Below are positions 26,659 through 38,610 of a stretch of 64,000 bases of DNA, one piece after another. Both the position numbers and the translations under genes were made by a program. Under the pieces are notes generated by a model. The model was given only the letters and a program-made list of their open reading frames with translations. It ran no database searches and had not been told where the DNA came from. The stretch lies in NCBI RefSeq assembly GCF_001420695.1, contig NZ_LJJB01000010.1, positions 1,172,575-1,236,574 of the forward strand, given 5' to 3'. The number at the start of each line of letters is the position of its first letter. Within the stretch, counting starts at the first letter, position 1. This DNA comes from Brevibacillus choshinensis (GTDB lineage: Bacteria; Bacillota; Bacilli; Brevibacillales; Brevibacillaceae).

Positions 26659-27404
26659 CCTATTACTCCATGTGGTTCGCGTTTGCTTTCGTCCTCATTG
26701 CACTCTTACTATCCATTTGGCAAAAGCTTGGCCTGGAGAAGGAAATCGCCATTGGAACCATTCGTTCCACCGTCCAGCTCCTACTGATTGGATACGTCCT
26801 TCAATTTATTTTCCATTCCGAAAATATTTGGTTCATCTTCATCGTGATTCTAATGATGGTCAGCGTCGCATCATGGAACGCCTCCAGTCGTGGGGGACGC
26901 TTGCCTGGTGTCTTCTGGCGGATCGTTTGTGCTCTTAGCGTAACAGAAGTCATAACGATGGGGCTGTTAGTCTCTCTCGGCTTGGTCTCTCCCACTCCGC
27001 AATACCTGATTCCGTTGAGTGGCATGATAATTGGTAGCTCGATGATTGTCTGCGGCCTCTTTCTGAATCATATGAACCGTGAAACAGAAACCTCCCGCGG
27101 AGAAATCGAATCGTTGCTTAGTCTGGGTGCTACGCCACGCCAGGCGATTCAAGGCGTGCTGAAGCGTGCAGTCAAAGCGAGCATGATCCCCACGTTCGAT
27201 ACGATGAAAACCATCGGACTCGTCCAACTTCCCGGGATGATGACAGGGATGATTGTCGCGGGTGCGAGCCCTATTGAGGCAGTCCGTTACCAAATTCTGA
27301 TCATGCTCAGCTTTTCTTCCTCCGCAGCGATCTCTGCCGTGCTGATCAGCCTGTTGAGCTATCGCCTCTGGTTTACACGTGATTCCATCCTGCGTTCCTC
27401 ATAG
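26655..27404 (+). CDS. fetB: FetB-type ABC transporter permease (UPF0014)
   Basis: 249 residues with about six to seven membrane helices. Conserved UPF0014 segments include IGTIRSTVQLLLIGYVLQ near the N-terminus and LPGMMTGMIVAGASPIEAVRYQ near the C-terminus. It starts with TTG at 26655 in a TTGA overlap with the ATPase stop; AGGGAGGG lies upstream. It is the membrane partner of the ATPase at 25897. Confidence 0.83.
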   Translation: MTYYSMWFAFAFVLIALLLSIWQKLGLEKEIAIGTIRSTVQLLLIGYVLQFIFHSENIWFIFIVILMMVSVASWNASSRGGRLPGVFWRIVCALSVTEVITMGLLVSLGLVSPTPQYLIPLSGMIIGSSMIVCGLFLNHMNRETETSRGEIESLLSLGATPRQAIQGVLKRAVKASMIPTFDTMKTIGLVQLPGMMTGMIVAGASPIEAVRYQILIMLSFSSSAAISAVLISLLSYRLWFTRDSILRSS

Positions 27405-27415
27405 ACTTTCCACCA

Positions 27416-27443
27416 GCTGCCGGGCATCTCGGCAGTTTTTTTT
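27416..27443 (+). terminator. Terminator after fetAB
   Basis: Stem CTGCCG / CGGCAG with loop GGCATCT and a run of eight T. Confidence 0.85.
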
Positions 27444-27450
27444 CGTGAAC

Positions 27451-27476
27451 TGTAATGAAATGTTGCTCGGATCGTC
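27451..27476 (+). promoter_or_regulatory. Possible ECF-type autoregulatory promoter
   Basis: TGTAAT (27451-27456) and CGTC (27473-27476) with a 16-bp spacer, resembling the sigma-X/sigma-M promoter pattern TGtAAC-N16/17-CGTC. It lies 36 bp before the sigma-factor ATG. Confidence 0.35.
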
Positions 27477-27511
27477 AAATTACAAGGAGAAAGAGCAAAG
27501 GTGGTTCAGCT

Positions 27512-28036
27512 ATGGACAAAAACGACTTGATCGAGCAATGGTTTCTGCGCTATGGCGACGATATTTATAAGTTTCTCATTTATTACACCGGCAGCCGAGA
27601 CGTAGACGATCTGGTTCAGGACGTTTTTCTCAAAGCACTTGGCGCTGTCGGGTCATTTGAGGGTAGGTCCCAGCCCAAGACATGGCTCCTGACGATCGCC
27701 CGTCACACAGCGATTGATCACGCAAGAAAAAAACGGCTGCGCAGCTGGCTTCCAGACATGTGGCTTTCGAATCTGACGTCAGATGAAAAAACACCAGAGG
27801 AGCTTCTGGATGTTCAGGAAGAACAACAAGCCCTCTATCGAGCCATACGGCAGGTGAAACCCACTTATCGCGAGGTGCTCATCCTACGAGGCATCAAAGG
27901 TTTGTCTGCCAAGGAAACAGCCCAAATCCTCAATTGGTCGGAAAACAAGGTCAATGTCACCCTGCACCGTGCCATGAAAGCAGTCAAAGACAAATTGGAG
28001 CTGGAGGGAAAGGAGATGATCGGAAATGCCATCTAA
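27512..28036 (+). CDS. ECF-family RNA polymerase sigma factor
   Basis: 174 residues from the ATG at 27512, placed by AGGTGG 7 nt upstream. Region 2 is visible in DDLVQDVFLKALGAVGSF and KTWLLTIARHTAIDHAR, region 4 in YREVLILRGIKGLSAKETA followed by NKVNVTLHRAMKAVK. It resembles SigX/YlaC-like Bacillus factors responding to envelope stress. It overlaps by 11 bp the start of the next gene, a membrane protein that is the likely anti-sigma factor. Confidence 0.9.
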   Translation: MDKNDLIEQWFLRYGDDIYKFLIYYTGSRDVDDLVQDVFLKALGAVGSFEGRSQPKTWLLTIARHTAIDHARKKRLRSWLPDMWLSNLTSDEKTPEELLDVQEEQQALYRAIRQVKPTYREVLILRGIKGLSAKETAQILNWSENKVNVTLHRAMKAVKDKLELEGKEMIGNAI

Positions 28037-29270
28037 AGACGAGCAACTGCTCGAACAACTGAGCAAGCTGCCTGATATGGAAATGCCGCCTGAAACCAAA
28101 CGCAAAATACTTACTACCATACGATCCAAGGAGGCTCACAACATGGAGCACACTGTAAAAGCACATCGCTTCAGCCACTTAGGCAAAGGATTGGCCATCT
28201 GCTCCATCCTCGTCGCTACTTGCTGGATGGGAGCAACACTCATTGAAACCAATCAACCGACAGCATTACCTGGGGTATCCAACGGAGCATCCCCTACCCC
28301 ATCTACACCAAATCCAGCTCCACAGCCCAACAATGGCGTGACCCCTACTGCTCCTGTAGCTCCAAAGGGAGATGAGCTGCTGAACACAATACGCAAGCAA
28401 GCGGAAAAAGGAGCGGTCATCAATGCTCCTTACACCGTGGAAACGACGGTTTTTGATGATGTCGAAAAGGCTTGGGGTGCACCTGATCGCACCGATTATG
28501 TCAACGGGCTCTCTTACGCGACCTACGAAAAGCGCGGAGTCGTATTCGGCTACAACAAGGGCATGCAAATCGTAGATATCCGTTCGCTTGATCCAAACAT
28601 CCAAAAGATCACTTTCGCTGAGATCGAACAAAAATGGGGAAAACCGAATCGCGTCAGTGAATTTGGAGGCCAACAAATTTACACCTATGATGTGACCGAT
28701 AAGTACCAGGTTAAATTCGTCTTCGAGCCTTCTTCATCTGACAGTAGCAAGCTTGTTCTTGTTCGTTACAATGTCTACTATCCACAAGGCAATCGAAACC
28801 TGATGGCAGACATGAACACGACAGAGCTGATGCAAAACATCCGCGACCTAGCGAAGAACGGTCAAACACTGGGCAGTGAGTACCGTGTGGAAAAAGACGT
28901 CTTTGACACCCTAGAAAAACAGTGGGGCAAACCTGATACTGTCTCTTATGTCAACGGCATCACATACAATACGTACAGGGATCGTGGTCTCGTCTTTGGC
29001 TTCAATAAAGGGATGCAAATCGTGGACATCCGCTCCTACAACTATCAGCTACAATACGCTTCGTTGGCTGATGTCGTGAATACACTGGGTAAACCGCAAA
29101 GCACAGCCAATGTCGCAGGCCAGACCATCTACACATATAAAGTGAATGACAAATACGAGCTGAAAATCGTCTTCTCCGGTGTCGCCAATGGAACCAACGA
29201 CAGTAAGATCTACATCGATCACGTTAACGTTTTCTATCCAAGAGGGACAATCAACAATATGGCTGGCTAA
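28026..29270 (+). CDS. Membrane protein with two DUF4309-like repeats, putative anti-sigma factor
   Basis: 414 residues. About 52 cytoplasmic N-terminal residues (rich in Lys, Glu, Leu), one membrane helix (about 53-73), a Pro/Thr-rich linker (about 76-115), then two similar extracytoplasmic repeats of about 140 residues (116-254 and 266-410). Both repeats contain WGxPDxxxYVNG, a Y-x-x-RG-x-VFG-x-NKGMQIVDIRS core and a Y-x-Y-x-V-x-DKY strand. This matches the DUF4309 (YjgB) type domain as I recall it. Overlap with the sigma gene and the topology point to an anti-sigma role, but the N-terminal part has no obvious zinc-finger anti-sigma motif (no HxxxCxxC). Confidence 0.75.
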   Translation: MPSKDEQLLEQLSKLPDMEMPPETKRKILTTIRSKEAHNMEHTVKAHRFSHLGKGLAICSILVATCWMGATLIETNQPTALPGVSNGASPTPSTPNPAPQPNNGVTPTAPVAPKGDELLNTIRKQAEKGAVINAPYTVETTVFDDVEKAWGAPDRTDYVNGLSYATYEKRGVVFGYNKGMQIVDIRSLDPNIQKITFAEIEQKWGKPNRVSEFGGQQIYTYDVTDKYQVKFVFEPSSSDSSKLVLVRYNVYYPQGNRNLMADMNTTELMQNIRDLAKNGQTLGSEYRVEKDVFDTLEKQWGKPDTVSYVNGITYNTYRDRGLVFGFNKGMQIVDIRSYNYQLQYASLADVVNTLGKPQSTANVAGQTIYTYKVNDKYELKIVFSGVANGTNDSKIYIDHVNVFYPRGTINNMAG

Positions 29271-29280
29271 GGTGATAAGT

Positions 29281-29320
29281 AAAGGCACACAAGACTTTAA
29301 ACTGTCTTGTGTGCCTTTAT
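29281..29320. terminator. Bidirectional terminator
   Basis: A 15-bp perfect stem (AAAGGCACACAAGAC / GTCTTGTGTGCCTTT) between convergent genes. Confidence 0.9.
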
Positions 29321-29381
29321 GTTTAGATACAAAAAAGACGACCAAAGCCCGTTCGCTCCCGTCGTCTTCTCATTCATTCCC

Positions 29382-30395
29382 TTATTTACCGATGATGTAG
29401 CCTTCCAGCTCATCCAGTACTTTGTTTGCTGCGATTACGCCACCGGACGTGTTCCAGATGGTGTCATCTACTTTGAATGCTTTCCCTGCCTTCACTACAT
29501 TCAGGTTTTTCCAGAGAGAATCGTTGGTCCATTCTTGTTCCAGCTTGGATGCATCTCCTTTACCTGTTTCGTACGTGAAGTAGAACATGATATCGCCATC
29601 CATCTCTGGAATGCGCTCTTTTGTTACTTCTGCAGCGAACTCGTCTTTGTCTTGAGCAGCTGGACGAGCGAGGCCGAGGTCTTTGAAGATTGCACCTGTA
29701 AAGGTGTCTTTGTAGTAAATACGCACTTTACCTGGCATGAAACGAACTACGGATACTTGTGTTTTTAGCTTGTCGCCCGCTTTAGCTTTGAAGTCTTCAA
29801 CGCGTTTGTTCCAGTCAGCGATGATTTTTTCGCCTTCTGCTTTCTTATTAACTGCTTCTGCGTATAGGGAGAAGTTTGCTTTCCAGTCACCACGTGGCTC
29901 TTCCACGAACACGGTAGGAGCAATGGCAGACAGTTGTTGATAAATTTTTTCATGACGGAATTTCATACCCAAGATCAGGTCTGGTTTCAGTGCAGCAATA
30001 GCTTCCAGGTTTGGTTGACCTTCAGTACCTACCAATTTCGCGCCTTCCAAATCTTTGCTGATGAAGTCAAAGAATTTCGTAGGATCAACAGTAGAACCTA
30101 CAGCACCTACTGGCTTAACACCCAACGCGACCAATGTTTCTTCGCCTTGGTTTGTGAGCATAACTACGCGCTGAGGTGTGCCTTTAATGGTCGTCTCACC
30201 CATAGCGTGTTTTACAGTATACGATTGGTCAGAAGCGTTGGATGTGCCAGCAGCTGGTTCAGCTGGTTTTTGTTCAGCAGGCTTTGGTTCGCTGGACGTT
30301 TGCCCTCCACCGCAACCTGTGACTACCAGTAACAGGGCCATCAGGACAGCAAAAAACGCTTTACCGCCTGCGGTCCGATATGTACGAGAAAACAT
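29382..30395 (-). CDS. Iron-siderophore ABC transporter substrate-binding lipoprotein
   Basis: 337 residues from the ATG at 30395 (AAAGGGG 10 nt upstream). Signal peptide with lipobox VTGC near residue 28. The mature part is a class III (FhuD/BtuF-like) binding protein; the segment HAMGETTIKGTPQRVVMLT and IAALKPDLILGM are typical. It resembles YfiY-type receptors for hydroxamate/carboxylate siderophores. Two close paralogues lie at 46300 and 47614. It is divergent from the permease-ATPase operon at 30605, and Fur boxes at 30447 and 30495 lie between. Confidence 0.9.
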   Translation of the reverse strand: MFSRTYRTAGGKAFFAVLMALLLVVTGCGGGQTSSEPKPAEQKPAEPAAGTSNASDQSYTVKHAMGETTIKGTPQRVVMLTNQGEETLVALGVKPVGAVGSTVDPTKFFDFISKDLEGAKLVGTEGQPNLEAIAALKPDLILGMKFRHEKIYQQLSAIAPTVFVEEPRGDWKANFSLYAEAVNKKAEGEKIIADWNKRVEDFKAKAGDKLKTQVSVVRFMPGKVRIYYKDTFTGAIFKDLGLARPAAQDKDEFAAEVTKERIPEMDGDIMFYFTYETGKGDASKLEQEWTNDSLWKNLNVVKAGKAFKVDDTIWNTSGGVIAANKVLDELEGYIIGK

Positions 30396-30446
30396 GATGA
30401 AAAGACCCCTTTCAATATCGAGAATGAGATTGAGAATTACATTCAA

Positions 30447-30461
30447 TGACAATGATTATCC
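30447..30461. promoter_or_regulatory. Fur box
   Basis: TGACAATGATTATCC, two mismatches to TGATAATnATTATCA, 52 bp upstream of the binding-protein start. Confidence 0.7.
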
Positions 30462-30494
30462 TACATTCATGCTTGTTAGAAGTCAACAACAAAT

Positions 30495-30509
30495 TGATAA
30501 TGACTATCA
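30495..30509. promoter_or_regulatory. Fur box
   Basis: TGATAATGACTATCA, one mismatch to TGATAATnATTATCA, between the divergent siderophore-uptake transcripts. Confidence 0.8.
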
Positions 30510-30604
30510 ACGTCATTGACACATACCCTTCCTACATCTAAACTTATCTATGAAATCGTATTTACTCTAATGAGAACACACAGAAAGATAAGGATGTAGT
30601 CCAC

Positions 30605-31615
30605 ATGAATTCTGTATTGTCGAATAACTTTCTTAAAATTCTGGGAGTAGCCGGTGCTTTTGTGCTTCTCGCTTACCTCAGCTATGCCAGCCTGATTTTT
30701 GGTGTGATCGATACGAGCTGGCAAACCGCAATCGATGCTTATACTCATTTTAATGGTACGAATGAGCACATTGTCATTAAGGAAGTCCGTGTACCACGCG
30801 TACTAAATGCACTCACTGTTGGCTTTTGTCTGGGAATCGCAGGCACCCTTCTCCAATCCTTGACGCGAAACCCTGTAGCTGACGTCGAACTTTTTGGCCT
30901 TAATGCTGGTGCTTCCCTCTTCGTCGTGTTTGCGGTCACCTTTGCCGGCATTAGTTCCCTGACCGAGTTTACTTGGATATCCTTCCTCGGTGCAGCAGTC
31001 GCCGGACTGATTGTCTACATGCTCGGATCTCTGGGAAGAGATGGACTAACCCCTGTCAAACTCGTTCTGGCTGGGGCTGCGATTACCGCTCTAGCCTCAT
31101 CCATTCGCCACGGCATGATGGTATTGAATGAAAAGGCAACCGACGAAATCCTCTTCTGGCTCTCTGGTTCCGTCGGCGGAAGAAAGCTGGAGTACTTGGC
31201 AACTGTCTTTCCTTATATGGTCATCGCCTGGATCGCCGCCTTTGTTTTGGCTAGACCGATACAGACGTTGCTCATGGGGGACGATGTAGCAAAAGGATTA
31301 GGACAACGAACCCTGTTGGTCAAAATCGCTACCGGAGTCGTCATCGTGCTCCTTTCCGGATGTGCCGTTGCCGTCGCTGGACCTATCGGCTTTGTTGGAC
31401 TAGTAACGCCTCATCTGGCACGTTACCTCGTGGGAATCGACACACGTTGGATCATGCTGTACAGCGGACTACTCGGTTCCATTTTACTTTTGATGGCGGA
31501 TATCGCTGCTCGCTTTATCGCGATGCCTGCTGAAGTACCTATTGGTGTCATGACCGCCCTGATCGGCATCCCGTTCTTCATCTATGTCGCACGAAAGGGG
31601 CTGGATAAAGGATGA
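30605..31615 (+). CDS. FecCD-family siderophore ABC permease
   Basis: 336 residues, nine to ten membrane helices. FecCD signatures: LRxPR-like KEVRVPRVLNAL near residues 59-70, LTRNPVADVELFGLNAGA, and the ATPase-contact region MGDDVAKGLGQR followed by GPIGFVGLVTPHLAR. Starts at ATG 30605 after AAGGATG and overlaps the next permease by four bases (ATGA). The pair makes the heterodimeric channel. Fur boxes lie upstream. Confidence 0.92.
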   Translation: MNSVLSNNFLKILGVAGAFVLLAYLSYASLIFGVIDTSWQTAIDAYTHFNGTNEHIVIKEVRVPRVLNALTVGFCLGIAGTLLQSLTRNPVADVELFGLNAGASLFVVFAVTFAGISSLTEFTWISFLGAAVAGLIVYMLGSLGRDGLTPVKLVLAGAAITALASSIRHGMMVLNEKATDEILFWLSGSVGGRKLEYLATVFPYMVIAWIAAFVLARPIQTLLMGDDVAKGLGQRTLLVKIATGVVIVLLSGCAVAVAGPIGFVGLVTPHLARYLVGIDTRWIMLYSGLLGSILLLMADIAARFIAMPAEVPIGVMTALIGIPFFIYVARKGLDKG

Positions 31616-32649
31616 AAGAGTACCTAGCTCTACGAGTTGGTAAGCGACTCACTTCCTTTCAACTACATAAGAAATCCTTACTATTTAGCTTCATCGCACT
31701 CCTTTTGACCATCGGTGTGGCCGTCATCAGCTTGGGAATGGGTGAAATGAAGATTCACCCACTAGATGTCCTCAAAGTACTCCTGGGCATGGGCTCGGAG
31801 CAAGATGCCTTGATTGTGCAACAATTTCGCTTGCCACGGATCATCATCGCCATTCTGGTCGGAGCAGCACTGGCTTCTGCAGGCGCAATTATGCAAGGCA
31901 TCGTCCGCAATCCGTTGGCCGCTCCGGACATTCTCGGAGTTTCCGGCGGCGCGTCGATCGCGGCTGTTGGCTTTTTGCTCTTGTTTGAAACAGCCAGCAT
32001 TAAATGGTTGCCACCTATCGCCTTCCTTGGCGCTTTGTTTACCACGTTGCTCTTGTACGCTCTGGCTTGGAAAAAAGGCGTTACTCCGCTCCGTCTCGTG
32101 ATGATTGGGGTCGGAATCAAGATTGCTGCAGGCGCTGTCGTTACGATACTGATCATGTTCAGCCCGTTCCTTTTGCAAAACAAGGCATTGCTCTGGCTGA
32201 CCGGAAGCATTTATGGGGTCGACTGGAACGACGTGCTCATGATTCTTCCTTGGGTGGTCATCCTGATCGCGGTCGCAGCCGTACTCGCGCGACGCGTCAA
32301 CATTCAGCAGCTCGGTGACGATATCGCCACGAGTCTGGGGAGCATCCTCCAGTGGGATCGCTTTACCTTGCTGATGATCTGCGCAGCCCTGACAGGAACA
32401 GCGGTGTCCGTCGGTGGCGACATCAGCTTTGTCGCTTTGTTGGCACCACATATCGCCAAACAATTGATCGGTCCATCCTTTGGAGGTGCCCTACCACTCT
32501 CGGCTTCCATCGGTGCCTTGATCGTACTGAGCGCTGATTTAGTTGCTCGAATGGCTTTTACTCCCATCGAAGTTCCCGTAGGCGTCTTTACTTCGGCAGT
32601 CGGCGCCCCGTTTTTCATTTACCTGCTATACAAAAATCGAAATCGCTAG
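31612..32649 (+). CDS. FecCD-family siderophore ABC permease
   Basis: 345 residues, FecCD type. It has [49 protein letters not shown] and the late [14 protein letters not shown]. It is the second channel subunit, translationally coupled to the first. The ATPase gene follows. Confidence 0.92.
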   Translation: MKEYLALRVGKRLTSFQLHKKSLLFSFIALLLTIGVAVISLGMGEMKIHPLDVLKVLLGMGSEQDALIVQQFRLPRIIIAILVGAALASAGAIMQGIVRNPLAAPDILGVSGGASIAAVGFLLLFETASIKWLPPIAFLGALFTTLLLYALAWKKGVTPLRLVMIGVGIKIAAGAVVTILIMFSPFLLQNKALLWLTGSIYGVDWNDVLMILPWVVILIAVAAVLARRVNIQQLGDDIATSLGSILQWDRFTLLMICAALTGTAVSVGGDISFVALLAPHIAKQLIGPSFGGALPLSASIGALIVLSADLVARMAFTPIEVPVGVFTSAVGAPFFIYLLYKNRNR

Positions 32650-32668
32650 TGGAAGGAGACGAGTGATT

Positions 32669-33496
32669 ATGCAAGCTCTGGAAACCCGTCAGCTCACGTT
32701 GTCCTATGGAGAGCGCAATATCATCGAAGCGCTGGATCTGAATATCCCCCGCGGAAAAATTACGGTCTTTATCGGAAGCAATGGTAGCGGTAAGTCTACG
32801 TTGCTTCGTTCCTTGGCCCGCCTGCTCAAACCAAAAGAAGGTGCGATCCTGCTAGAAGGCGAATCGATCGCCAAGCGTTCGACCAAGGAAGTAGCAAAAC
32901 GCCTTGCCATTCTGCCGCAAGGGCCGACCGCTCCGGAGGGTCTGACTGTCCTGCAGCTAGTCAAGCAAGGTCGTTATCCGTACCAAAACTGGCTTCAGCA
33001 GTGGTCCGAGGAAGATGAAAAAATGGTGACGCGCGCACTCGAAGCGACCCAGCTTACCGCCCTCTCCAATCGCCCTGTCGACTCCCTCTCAGGAGGACAA
33101 CGTCAACGTGCATGGATCGCGATGACACTGGCACAAGGTACGGAGACCATCTTGCTGGATGAACCAACGACATACCTCGATATGTCCCATCAAATCGAAA
33201 TTCTTGATCTGCTGTTCGAGCTGAACGAAACCGAGCAGCGAACCATCGTCATGGTATTGCATGATCTGAATCTCGCTTGCCGCTATGCGCATCACATTGT
33301 CGCCGTCCACAATCAGACTGTCGTGGCAGAAGGCTCGCCAGACGACGTTTTGACTACTGACCTCGTGCGTACCGTATTTGATATGGATTGCCAGATCACG
33401 AATGACCCGCTGTATGGTACTCCGATGTGCATTCCATACAGCAAAAGTCGCTTGGCAGCTGCTGTCCTGGAAAGAAAGCCTGCTATGCTCTCGTAA
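32669..33496 (+). CDS. Siderophore ABC transporter ATP-binding protein (YusV/FecE type)
   Basis: 275 residues from ATG 32669; a GTG two codons earlier (32663) is also possible because AAGGAG lies between 4 and 10 nt before the two. Walker [10 protein letters not shown], signature LSGGQRQR, Walker [13 protein letters not shown]-loop VLHDLN. It energises the permeases just upstream. The second permease pair in this window (44084-46127) has no ATPase of its own, so this one may serve both, as YusV serves several systems in B. subtilis (established for that species; inference here). Confidence 0.9.
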   Translation: MQALETRQLTLSYGERNIIEALDLNIPRGKITVFIGSNGSGKSTLLRSLARLLKPKEGAILLEGESIAKRSTKEVAKRLAILPQGPTAPEGLTVLQLVKQGRYPYQNWLQQWSEEDEKMVTRALEATQLTALSNRPVDSLSGGQRQRAWIAMTLAQGTETILLDEPTTYLDMSHQIEILDLLFELNETEQRTIVMVLHDLNLACRYAHHIVAVHNQTVVAEGSPDDVLTTDLVRTVFDMDCQITNDPLYGTPMCIPYSKSRLAAAVLERKPAMLS

Positions 33497-33506
33497 TATC
33501 TGCACA

Positions 33507-33543
33507 CAAAAATACTGCTCCTTTACTGGGAGCAGTATTTTTG
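33507..33543 (+). terminator. Terminator after siderophore ATPase gene
   Basis: Stem AAAATACTGCTCC / GGGAGCAGTATTTT with T-run. Confidence 0.88.
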
Positions 33544-33608
33544 TTCAACCTGGTCTCTGTAGGAGAAAAATCAAAAAGGAGCAATTCCTCGCTTTCGACT
33601 CGATTCAT

Positions 33609-33654
33609 GAAAAAGGGCTGCATTCACGGTAGTTAAACTCGTGAATACAGCCCT
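33609..33654 (-). terminator. Terminator after eno
   Basis: Stem AGGGCTGTATTCACG / CGTGAATGCAGCCCT followed by TTTTTC on the minus strand, ending the glycolytic operon. Confidence 0.9.
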
Positions 33655-33675
33655 AGTCTTATGCGTTTCGCATTC

Positions 33676-34965
<1,290 letters not shown>

Positions 34966-35051
34966 TCATCCATCTCCTTTTTTTCTTGCGGGTCTCCCCA
35001 CATTTATTCGTAGCTTACAGTAGGCACCATTTCAGTTTGTGCCAGAGCGAG

Positions 35052-36593
35052 CTATTTTGCAAGTAACGATTTGCCTGACATTTCTGTAGGTTGTGGAACG
35101 CCCAACAACGCGAGCAATGTCGGCGAAAGATCAGCCAGAATTCCGTCTTCGCGCAGCGTCACGCCTTCCTTGGTCACGATGACCGGAACTGGGTACGTAC
35201 TGTGCGAAGTAATCGGGCGTCCGTCTGGATCCAGCATCAGATCGGCATTGCCGTGGTCAGCCGTAATGACCGCGACGCCACCTTTTGCAGTGATCGCCTC
35301 AACCACACGTGCCAGGCATGTGTCTACGGTTTCTACTGCCTTGATAGTCGGCTCCATTTTTCCAGAGTGACCTACCATGTCGCAGTTGGCAAAATTGAGG
35401 ATGATCGCGTCAAAGTTGTCCGCTTCAATCTCTGCTACCACCGCATCCGTCAGCTCGATCGCACTCATTTCTGGCTGCAAATCGTAAGTCGCGACTTTTG
35501 GAGACGGGATGAGAATACGTGTCTCACCAGGAAACTCCTGTTCACGCCCGCCACTAAAGAAGAACGTAACGTGTGGATACTTTTCCGTTTCGGCAATGCG
35601 CAACTGCTTGAGACCTTGTTGGGAAAGGACCTCACCGAGCGTATTGTCCAGGTTGGAAGGCTTGTAAGCTACATATCCGCCTACAGACTCAGAGAAATGA
35701 GTCAAGCAGACGAAATGCAGATCACGCGGATGGTTCTCTCCCCGATCAAATCCACGGAAATCCTCGTTGGTAAAGGCCTGCGAGATCTGAATCGCACGGT
35801 CAGGACGGAAGTTGTAAAAAATGATAGCATCCCCGTCTTGAATCGTAGAAACAGGTGCACCTTGATCGTCAACGATCACCGTTGGCATGACGAATTCGTC
35901 CATGATCGACTTCTCGTACGATTCCTTGACTGCCTCGATCGGGTCCTGATAGTGCGGAGCATCTGCGTAAACCATTGCGCGGTATGCTTTTTCGATCCGC
36001 TCCCAGCGCTTGTCGCGGTCCATGGCATAATAGCGACCTTGCACCGTAGCAATTTGCCCTACACCGATTTCGGCGATCTTAGCTTGTAGCTGTTCGATGT
36101 ACCCTACGGCACTGTCTGGCGATACGTCTCGTCCATCCAAAAAGCCATGAATGTAGACGCGATCGTAGTTTTGCTCCTTCGCCATCTCAAGAATCGCGAA
36201 CAAGTGAGTAATATGGCTATGCACGCCACCGTCGGACAGCAATCCGAACAGATGTAGCTGCTTGTTGTTTTCTTTTACGTGACGGAATGCATCCAGCAAG
36301 GTTTCATTTTCAAAAAACTCACCTTCCCGGATCGATTTGGTGATACGGGTCAAATCTTGATAGACTACGCGTCCTGCTCCGATATTGAGATGACCAACCT
36401 CAGAGTTGCCCATCTGTCCCTCAGGCAAACCAACCGCGAGCCCGCTCGCTTCCAGAGTTGCATGGGGATAGTGATTCCAGTAACGGTCAAAGTTCGGTTT
36501 TTTCGCTTGCGCCACCGCGTTTCCATACGTCTCATTGCGCAGGGCAAAGCCATCTACAATCAGCAACGCAACCGGTTTCGGCCGATGTGCCAT
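35052..36593 (-). CDS. gpmI: Cofactor-independent phosphoglycerate mutase
   Basis: 513 residues, manganese-dependent type. Asp14 in LIVDGF and the phosphoserine Ser64 in MGNSEVGH mark the alkaline-phosphatase-like active site; [12 protein letters not shown] supplies further metal ligands. Interconverts 3- and 2-phosphoglycerate. ATG after TAGGAGGAG. It lies 12 bp after tpiA. In Bacillus this enzyme is needed during spore germination and outgrowth (known for the family). Confidence 0.98.
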   Translation of the reverse strand: MAHRPKPVALLIVDGFALRNETYGNAVAQAKKPNFDRYWNHYPHATLEASGLAVGLPEGQMGNSEVGHLNIGAGRVVYQDLTRITKSIREGEFFENETLLDAFRHVKENNKQLHLFGLLSDGGVHSHITHLFAILEMAKEQNYDRVYIHGFLDGRDVSPDSAVGYIEQLQAKIAEIGVGQIATVQGRYYAMDRDKRWERIEKAYRAMVYADAPHYQDPIEAVKESYEKSIMDEFVMPTVIVDDQGAPVSTIQDGDAIIFYNFRPDRAIQISQAFTNEDFRGFDRGENHPRDLHFVCLTHFSESVGGYVAYKPSNLDNTLGEVLSQQGLKQLRIAETEKYPHVTFFFSGGREQEFPGETRILIPSPKVATYDLQPEMSAIELTDAVVAEIEADNFDAIILNFANCDMVGHSGKMEPTIKAVETVDTCLARVVEAITAKGGVAVITADHGNADLMLDPDGRPITSHSTYPVPVIVTKEGVTLREDGILADLSPTLLALLGVPQPTEMSGKSLLAK

Positions 36594-36605
36594 CTGTTTC
36601 TCCTC

Positions 36606-37364
36606 CTATTGCTGCGAAGCTCCGTTTACGAGCTGCAAGTAACTATCTGCAACCAAGCTCGCCCCACCAACCAATGCTCCGTCGATATCTGGCTGAGCCA
36701 TGTAGCTGGCGATGTTCTCCGGTTTGACGCTGCCACCGTATTGAATGCGAACCTGCGCTGCTGTCTCCTGACCAAAACGCTCGGCGATGACCTGACGAAC
36801 AATCGCGATCGTCTCGTTTGCATCCTCCGCTGTAGAAGACTTACCTGTTCCGATTGCCCAGATCGGCTCGTAGGCAATCACGACGTTCGCGAGCTGTGCT
36901 GCTTCCAAGTCAGCCAAAGCGCCTTCTGTCTGTGTACGAACGACGGTAGCAGTCTGGCCCGCTTCCCGCTGCTCCAGGCTTTCTCCTACGCACACGATTG
37001 GCAAAAGATCATGCTTCAGGGCAGCCAGCACTTTTTTATTGACGGTCTCATCTGTTTCATTAAAATACTGACGACGTTCGGAATGTCCAAGGATCACATA
37101 CTTTACACCGATTTCTTTCAGCATGCTCGGGCTGATCTCACCAGTGAATGCACCTTGCTCTTCAAAATGCATGTTTTGTGCGCCCAAGGCGATATCCGTT
37201 CCGGCGAAGATCTGACCCAATGCAGGTAGTGCGGTAAAAGGAGCACATACTACCTTTTCCACCCCAGCCTTCGTGCTGCCTGCCTTGGCTTCCTCTGCAA
37301 ATGCAGAAGCCTCGGCAATCGTTTTGAACATCTTCCAGTTCCCCGCGATAATTGGTGTTCTCAA
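36606..37364 (-). CDS. tpiA: Triosephosphate isomerase
   Basis: 252 residues. Catalytic Lys in AGNWKM, His in LGHSERR, Glu in [11 protein letters not shown], and the phosphate loop [12 protein letters not shown] start at 37364 with AGGGGGAG upstream; 11 bp after pgk. Confidence 0.98.
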   Translation of the reverse strand: MRTPIIAGNWKMFKTIAEASAFAEEAKAGSTKAGVEKVVCAPFTALPALGQIFAGTDIALGAQNMHFEEQGAFTGEISPSMLKEIGVKYVILGHSERRQYFNETDETVNKKVLAALKHDLLPIVCVGESLEQREAGQTATVVRTQTEGALADLEAAQLANVVIAYEPIWAIGTGKSSTAEDANETIAIVRQVIAERFGQETAAQVRIQYGGSVKPENIASYMAQPDIDGALVGGASLVADSYLQLVNGASQQ

Positions 37365-37375
37365 GAGATCTCCCC

Positions 37376-38560
37376 CTATTCGTTATCCGCAAGCACCGCT
37401 ACGCCTGGCAGTTCTTTTCCTTCCATAAATTCTAGGGAAGCACCACCGCCTGTGGAAATGTGCGTCATTTGTTCGGCTACGCCTGCTTTTTCTACGGCTG
37501 CAACCGAGTCTCCACCACCGATGATGGTCGTACCAGAGCATTCGGACATCGCCTTCGCTACGCCGATCGTTCCCCCTGCAAAGGCATCCATTTCAAATAC
37601 GCCCATCGGTCCGTTCCATACAACGGTTTTGGAATCGACAATTACTTGATGGTATTGATCCACGGTTTTAGGACCGATATCGAGTGCCATCCAGCCGTCT
37701 GGAATCGCATCGATGCTCACGGTTTGTTTTTCCGCATCCGCAGCAAAACGGTCAGCTACGATGACATCCACTGGCATAAGCAGCTGCACACCGCGTTCTT
37801 TCGCCTGTGCCATCAGCGTGCGCGCCAAATCCAGTTTGTCTTCCTCACACAAAGAAGCACCGATGCCATAACCCTGCGCTTTGAGGAACGTATTTGCCAT
37901 TCCGCCACCGATGATCAAATGATCGACCTTGGTTAGCAAATTTTCGATGACTGCTATTTTATCTTTGACCTTCGCACCGCCGACAATCGCCGTGAACGGA
38001 CGCTCTGGACGAGAAAGAGCTCCACCCATAAAGCGGATTTCTTTTTCCATCAAGAGTCCTGCCACAGCCGGTATGTAATCTGCGATTCCCGCTGTAGAGG
38101 CATGTGCGCGATGCGCTGTTCCAAAAGCATCGTTCACAAACAAATCAGCAAGTGCTGCAAAGCTTTTCGCGAGTTCTGGATCGTTCTTTTCTTCTCCCGC
38201 ATGGAAGCGTACGTTTTCCAACAGGATGACGTCTCCTGCCTCCATCTTCTTCACTGCCTCTTCCACTTCTGCACCGATGGAATCATCCAGCTTCTTTACG
38301 TCTTTGCCCAGAAGGGTAGTCAAATGGGCAGCGACCGGGGTCAGACGCATCTCTTCCACTACTTGCCCTTTAGGACGGCCAAAATGGCTTGCCAGGATTA
38401 CTTTTGCCCCTGCTTCCACCAGGAATCGAATGGTCGGCACGGCAGCACGGATGCGCGTATCATCGGTGATAATCCCGTCCTGCATTGGCACGTTGAAGTC
38501 GACTCGGCAGAAAACGCTTTTGCCTGCCAGCTCAACATCGCGGATAGATTTCTTGTTCAT
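37376..38560 (-). CDS. pgk: Phosphoglycerate kinase
   Basis: 394 residues from the ATG at 38560; GGGAGG lies 7 nt upstream, so an in-frame TTG at 38575 that includes this site is rejected. Signatures [29 protein letters not shown] and the nucleotide loop [14 protein letters not shown]. Makes ATP from 1,3-bisphosphoglycerate. It follows gap by 99 bp with a hairpin in the gap. Confidence 0.98.
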   Translation of the reverse strand: MNKKSIRDVELAGKSVFCRVDFNVPMQDGIITDDTRIRAAVPTIRFLVEAGAKVILASHFGRPKGQVVEEMRLTPVAAHLTTLLGKDVKKLDDSIGAEVEEAVKKMEAGDVILLENVRFHAGEEKNDPELAKSFAALADLFVNDAFGTAHRAHASTAGIADYIPAVAGLLMEKEIRFMGGALSRPERPFTAIVGGAKVKDKIAVIENLLTKVDHLIIGGGMANTFLKAQGYGIGASLCEEDKLDLARTLMAQAKERGVQLLMPVDVIVADRFAADAEKQTVSIDAIPDGWMALDIGPKTVDQYHQVIVDSKTVVWNGPMGVFEMDAFAGGTIGVAKAMSECSGTTIIGGGDSVAAVEKAGVAEQMTHISTGGGASLEFMEGKELPGVAVLADNE

Positions 38561-38610
38561 GAACGATCCTCCCAAATCATTGGCTTTTTATTCGGAAAAA
38601 AGATATGGGA

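Noticed and set aside
35091-36089. Plus-strand open frame of 332 codons
   Set aside because: Mirror of gpmI; the minus-strand frame has all catalytic motifs.
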